DNA of 64,000 nucleotides from the NCBI GenBank assembly GCA_007570785.1, contig ML664161.1, positions 11,082,454 through 11,146,453 of the forward strand. Reading direction: 5' to 3'. The notes under the pieces are model-generated. The model ran no database searches. It saw only the letters and a list, made by a program, of their open reading frames with translations, and had not been told where the DNA came from. Positions 59,492 through 64,000 of the stretch are shown in pieces. The first letter of the stretch is position 1; each line of letters starts with the position of its first letter. The position numbers were made by a program, and so were the translations under genes. Origin of the DNA: Antilocapra americana. Lineage: Eukaryota; Chordata; Mammalia; Artiodactyla; Antilocapridae.

Positions 59492-61699
59492 CTAATTAAC
59501 CTAAGATGGAGAGAGGAAAAAAAGATTTGTTTCCTCCCTACTAATTGACTACTTAGGTTCCATAACACACAGTCACACTAAGTGCTAAAGACTTCACTTT
59601 GGAACAGTCACTGTAGGAACTTGCTTCCCATATTAAGGTCACTTGATCTAAACTGACTCTTAGCATCTGATCTCGGTTTAGCAGCCCCACCTCTAGGCTG
59701 AAGCTGGTCCAGGTGAAATGATACTAATGAAGAGATCAAAGCTGAACCACAGAGAGATTCTCATTGTCCTTATAATCCTGCTAAAGGATTTTAGCAAAAA
59801 TAGGACTGGCTGTCTTTAACAGCAAGTATGATTTCTAATTGTAAAGTGAAAACTTGGTTACTTCTTTTAGAGCAAGAAAGTACCCATTCCTAAATCCTTC
59901 AAGAGCACTTTTTAACAGCAAATTTCTAATAGATAAGACAAAAATGATTGTTTTCTTTACCGTGACAAGAGCTCAAACATATCAGAAGCACCACGAACAC
60001 CTTTATATATTTAGAGTAGGAAAGTGAATCAAAAGTTCATAAAATAGGCTTTCTTCTAGTAAAAGGAAGAAATTTTTTGAAAAAGAAAGAGAGGCAGATG
60101 ATGTGGCCAGGCCAGCCAGTGGGATGTGTAAACAACCCTGAGCTGGACAATTGGTGGAGGGTTGGCCCTGGCCGGGCCAGGTGGTGGGAACAGTGTGAGA
60201 TGCTGGCTGCCTTGTTTCAGGGTCATTTCTTATGCTTATTCCGTCTGTTGGTTTCCTTCTTTTTCATCTGTCTTCTGACTTGGACAGCACCTGTTCTGTA
60301 CCGTTACCTTGGCAGGCAGCTTTAATGTACATTTTAACAAATTCTCTGTGCCAAATTCTCTCAAGTTATCAAAGGCAATTGTTAAAATAACTTGCAGAGC
60401 AAGTGAGACAAAACACAGTTTTCTATGAAGATGAGGTAGTCAGGTATACTACTGGCAGGAAGACTGCTTGTAAAATTTACACACAACATTTGAAGCTGGC
60501 TTGTTATTGAGAGAAATATTAGTTGTTTTTAATTGTCTCAAAAAAAGGGGTATAAATCTCCTCCATTCTGTTGCTGTTTATTTGATGTCTGTTTTTGCTA
60601 ACAGGACAAATTTGGTTTCTCTTTTTCTTTAATATAACTCTGCAAATATCTAGTAACTGAGACAAGAACAGTTCTGTTTACATTAAGACATTGCCTTTTC
60701 TCAGCGATACAGTATGGCTTATGCTAACCTGTTGCCTGGAGACTAGGGACTTTACACATGGGTTTTCTTAATGATAGTTATTTTGAAAATTTTCTACAGA
60801 AAATTTGATAGAATTTTTTTCTTTGTAGCTGCACTCATTTATGTACCTTTTGCCTTATGGAAATGGAAGGGAGAATCAAAACATCTATTAAACTTGGAAT
60901 AATACGGCTGTAGGTGGGCCACACAGTCCTACTAGAAGTAAGATTTTGCACATAGGAGAACCAAAGCTTTTCTCACATTTTTTTTTAATCTTACCATATC
61001 TCTTTTCTTTAACCCTAAACTTGTCGTTTAGTCCTAAAATATTAGCACTCAGATAATATGAATTTCAAAGTAAGCTTTTCAGAGGTCTATTATGCCACAC
61101 TCCGTTTTCCATTTAATTTTAATTGGAATGAAGTAAGATATCTATTATGAAGAGAATTTAGTGATGAATTCTGGTAACAGATTATTTTTGATCACCATGT
61201 AGCTGAATCAATATTTTATAAAATCTTTAAATTCTGACTTATTTTTTTCTAAATTAGAAAATTGAAATTTGTGACAAAACAACTAAAGCACAGATTCAGC
61301 TCAGAAAGACGAAAGGTGATGGTTAAATAACATAAAGGCTAATAGTCAAGGGATCTCACAGCTGTAAAATTACAATATGTTTATTTACTATATTTAAAGT
61401 GGGTTAATCAGTCAACATTCAACATATCTAGAGTGTGAAGGATGTGTACAAAAAGGCACTGAGTGCTATAAAATACACCATTTTTAAACAATCCAAAAAT
61501 GTTACTGGGCTTCATTTATGATTTTAATTATTCTAGAATATAGAGGAGGAGTTCAGTGTGTTTCCTGCTATGGAAGTTTGTAATTATAGGAAAACAGAAT
61601 AGGCAGCAAAAATATAATACAGAAATGGAGAATAGAAACATACTTAAATAGATGTTAATTATGAGGTGAAGATGATGTGAGAGTCATTAGAAAAGGGTT
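59492..61699. other. Unique sequence, no gene seen; GC-richer patch
   Basis: No gene is recognised. A patch at about 60095-60215 is markedly GC-richer than its surroundings and contains 'ggccctggccgggccagg' and a TGTAAACA-type forkhead motif at 60126. The 82-codon frame over it (60077-60325) has no recognisable domain. Confidence 0.45.
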
Positions 61700-62170
61700 A
61701 AATCTGTGTGCTGTGGAATTTTGAGAGAAGGTGTTTTAGAGGCACACTATGGTTTGAGCTGGATTGTAACAGATGAAAATTGGGTACAGAATTTGTAGAG
61801 AAATAGAAGTTTTTGTCTGGGGGAGTGGGGTGACCAAGTAGTGTAAACTACAGAGGCAGTCAGTGGCTTTGCAGTTAACATGAGGGAGAATGGCAATGCA
61901 GGAAGGAGGGATCAGCAACTGGCACAGAGTATATGTCCTGGGAACTTACTGTTTGTGAGGAGAAGTCAAGGAAGGGCCTTCAAGGCCAGGCAGTGTGCTT
62001 ACAGTGAGGTAGTGGCCTCTGTAGGTTCTTGGGTTAGAAGTCCTGTAATAAAGATAGGATCTTCTATGGAATGGGCCTGAGCAGGGACTCGAGGCAGGAT
62101 GTCTGGCTGGGAGGGAGTTGTGGACATCTATGCACAAGAGAAGTGGCTGAATTAGGGTATTGATGGGGGA
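61700..62170 (+). repeat. Possible old mammalian interspersed repeat
   Basis: The wording 'gagctggattgtaacagatg', 'gggccttcaaggccaggcag' and 'ctggctgggagggagttgtgg' resembles the body of the ancient repeat also suspected at 9370-10060. Diverged and tentative. Confidence 0.3.
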
Positions 62171-62444
62171 GTGAATGAAGAAATACAGTGGAAGTAATTA
62201 AGCCATATTTTACTGATATTTATTTACAAATATAGTACAACAATTAACATGTTCCAGAGACAGTAATTAACAATCAAGTTAAATGACTTCGATTACCTCT
62301 ACATTTAATGAAAAACATTTTAAGAAAACTTCTTTCTACAATGTTTTATAGCCACTCTATGTAGTTACTCATTTCCAGATCCTCCGTTATTTCCTTCTTT
62401 GACATCTCTCACCATTTTTCTCTGTCCTCTTCAGCTTTCTCTTC
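62171..62444. other. Unique sequence flanking L1 copy 2
   Basis: No gene or repeat is recognised. Confidence 0.5.
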
Positions 62445-64000
62445 TTTTTTTTTTTATTGTTTTTGCCATACATTGTCATGATATCACCATGGGTTTACAT
62501 ATGCTTCCCCTCCGGATTCCCCCTCCCTCCTCCCTACCCCCCGGGAAATCTCGCTGCACCAGTCCCGAGCATCAATCCTGGGCTGGCGATTGATTAGACA
62601 CATGACAATTAACATGCTTCAATGCCCTTCTCCCATATCATCCCACCCTTACCCTCATCCACAAAGTCCACGAGTCTATTATATACATCTGCGTTCCCTT
62701 TGTTGTCTCCCATGTTGGGTTCTCGTTACTGTCTTTCTAAATTCCATATATATGTGTTAATATACTGTATTGTTGTTTTTGCTTCTGGCTTACTTCACTC
62801 TGGATAATGGGCTCCAGTTTCGTCCATCTGAGCAGAATTGCTTCAAATGAATTTTTTTTTAATGCTGAGTAATATTCCATTGTGTATATGTACCACAGCT
62901 TTCTTATCCATTCATCAGTTGATGGGCATCTAGGTTGTTTCCATGTCTTAGCTATTGTAAACAATGCAGCGATGAACATTGGGGTACACGTGGCTCTTTC
63001 AGTTCTGGTTTCCTCGGTGTATATGCCCAGCAGTGGGATTGCCAGGTCATATGGCAGGTCTATTTGCAGCTTTTTAAGGAACCTCCACACTGTTTTCCAT
63101 AGTGGCTGTACTAGTTTGCATTCCCACCAACAGTGTAAGAGGGTTCCCTTTTCTCCACATCCTCTCCAGCATTTATTGCTTGTAGACTTTTGGATGGCTG
63201 CCATTCTGACTGGTGTAAAGTGGTACCTCATTGTGGTTTTGATTTGCATTTCTCTGATAATGAGTGATGTTGAGCATCTTTTCATGTGTTTGTTAGCCAT
63301 TTTTATATCTTCTTTGGAGAAGTGTCTGTTAAGTTCTTTGGCCCACTTTTTAATTGGGTTGTTTATTTTTCTAGAATGGAGCTGCAGGAGTTGCTTGTAT
63401 ATTTTTGAGATTAATTGTTTGTCTGTTGCTTCATTGGCTATTATTTTCTCCCATTCTGAAGGCTGTCTTTTCACCTTGCTTATAGTTTCCTTTGTTGTGC
63501 AAAAGCTTTTAATTTTAATTAGGTCCCATTTGTTTATTCGTGTTTTTATTTCCAATATTCTGGGAGGTGGGTCATGGAGTATCCCGCTTTGGATTATAGC
63601 AGAGAGTGTTTTGCCTATGTTATCCTCTAGGAGTTTTATAGTTTCTGGTCTTATGGTTAGATCTTTGATCCATTTTGAGTTTATCTTTGTGTATGGTGTT
63701 AGAAAGTGATCTAGTTTCATTCTTTTACAAGTGGCTGTCCAGTTTTCCCAGCACCACTTGTTAAAGAGGTTGTCTTTTCTCCATTGTATATTCTTGCCTC
63801 CTTTGTCAAAGATAAGGTGTCCATAGATGCGTGGATTTATCTCTGGGCTTTCTATTCTGTTCCATTGATCTATATTTCTGTCTTTGTGCCAGTACCAAAC
63901 TGTCTTAATGACTGTGGATTTGTAGTATAGCCTAAAGTCAGGTAGGTTGATTCCGCCAGTTCCATTCTTCTTTCTCAAGATTGCTTTGGCTATACGAGGT
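62445..64000 (-). mobile_element. Second young L1, minus strand, cut by window end
   Basis: The poly(T) at 62445-62455 is the A tail. The 3' UTR with its G-rich tract (plus-strand C tract 62519-62542) runs to 62736, and ORF2 coding sequence fills the rest to the window edge. It is colinear with 28854-30420 of the full-length L1 and clearly the same subfamily, with about 18 differences in the first 620 bp counted by eye. The 5' end lies outside, so its length and target duplication cannot be judged. Confidence 0.95.
62737..64000 (-). CDS. L1 ORF2 C-terminal part, open, incomplete at window end
   Basis: The frame is open from the window edge to TAG at 62739-62737, covering about the last 420 residues of ORF2p. 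It lies downstream of the reverse-transcriptase active site and contains the C-terminal domain with [49 protein letters not shown] sequence and the cysteine-rich [19 protein letters not shown] segment. Unlike the 28.9-kb copy it keeps glutamine in KVKRQPS and nine T in the run at 62852-62860, so its end reads [10 protein letters not shown] and finishes at THIYGI. Whether the rest of ORF2 and ORF1 are intact cannot be seen here. Confidence 0.9.
   Translation of the reverse strand, partial: PRIAKAILRKKNGTGGINLPDFRLYYKSTVIKTVWYWHKDRNIDQWNRIESPEINPRIYGHLIFDKGGKNIQWRKDNLFNKWCWENWTATCKRMKLDHFLTPYTKINSKWIKDLTIRPETIKLLEDNIGKTLSAIIQSGILHDPPPRILEIKTRINKWDLIKIKSFCTTKETISKVKRQPSEWEKIIANEATDKQLISKIYKQLLQLHSRKINNPIKKWAKELNRHFSKEDIKMANKHMKRCSTSLIIREMQIKTTMRYHFTPVRMAAIQKSTSNKCWRGCGEKGTLLHCWWECKLVQPLWKTVWRFLKKLQIDLPYDLAIPLLGIYTEETRTERATCTPMFIAALFTIAKTWKQPRCPSTDEWIRKLWYIYTMEYYSALKKNSFEAILLRWTKLEPIIQSEVSQKQKQQYSILTHIYGI

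Noticed and set aside
62882..63709. 275-codon plus-strand open frame
   Set aside because: It lies antisense to L1 ORF2. A-rich coding strands with few TTA, CTA and TCA codons leave long open frames on the other strand. It begins with GTG and the equivalent in the 28.9-kb copy (29304-29822) is broken.
1..64000. CRISPR arrays, operons or prokaryotic mobile elements
   Set aside because: No regularly spaced short repeats or compact gene clusters are seen. SINEs, LINEs and LTRs identify the DNA as a mammalian nuclear genome.

Overview
The window looks like AT-rich, gene-poor nuclear DNA from a ruminant, most likely a bovid. The evidence is its repeat content. It carries several BovB (RTE-type) LINEs, many tRNA-Glu-derived Bov-tA and Bov-A SINEs, a CHR-2-like cetartiodactyl SINE, and young L1 copies with the bovine-type G-rich 3' UTR. 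Beneath these lie older mammalian layers: MIR, a MER5-like DNA element, a MaLR-type LTR and decayed L1. The exact species cannot be told from the sequence. No host protein-coding gene, tRNA or rRNA gene is recognisable. Nearly all long open frames belong to LINEs or are chance frames.

Layout. 1-2.05 kb: unique sequence with an old repeat and a MER5-like element. 2.05-7.44 kb: two decayed minus-strand L1s, the second broken by a BovB fragment and a Bov-tA. 7.4-16 kb: mostly unique sequence with an old plus-strand L1 tail, MIRs, a MaLR-type LTR and two Bov-tA SINEs. 16.03-17.23 kb: plus-strand BovB fragment. 19.0-21.25 kb: old L1 carrying a Bov-tA. 23.96-27.5 kb: near full-length minus-strand BovB. 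28.85-35.53 kb: full-length minus-strand L1 with a 15-bp target-site duplication, an intact ORF1 and an ORF2 broken at four positions. 36-38.8 kb: SINEs and another old L1. 38.8-62.4 kb: mostly unique AT-rich DNA with scattered L1 tails, SINEs, MIRs, a probable solo LTR and a microsatellite. 62.44-64.0 kb: the 3' part of a second young minus-strand L1, with an open ORF2 reading frame running off the window edge.

How the parts relate. The L1s encode, or once encoded, the ORF1 RNA-binding chaperone and the ORF2 endonuclease/reverse transcriptase that copy L1 RNA into new sites. The Bov-tA and Bov-A SINEs share their 3' tail with BovB and were presumably mobilised by BovB enzymes. Both larger BovB copies here have damaged reverse-transcriptase active sites.

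I found no convincing undescribed system. The points most worth checking are a 63-bp exon-like segment with good splice sites (55316-55378), the single-base lesions that separate the full-length L1 from a coding-competent one, the direct-repeat L1 pair about 33.6 kb apart, and a small template-switch-like hairpin inside a BovB.
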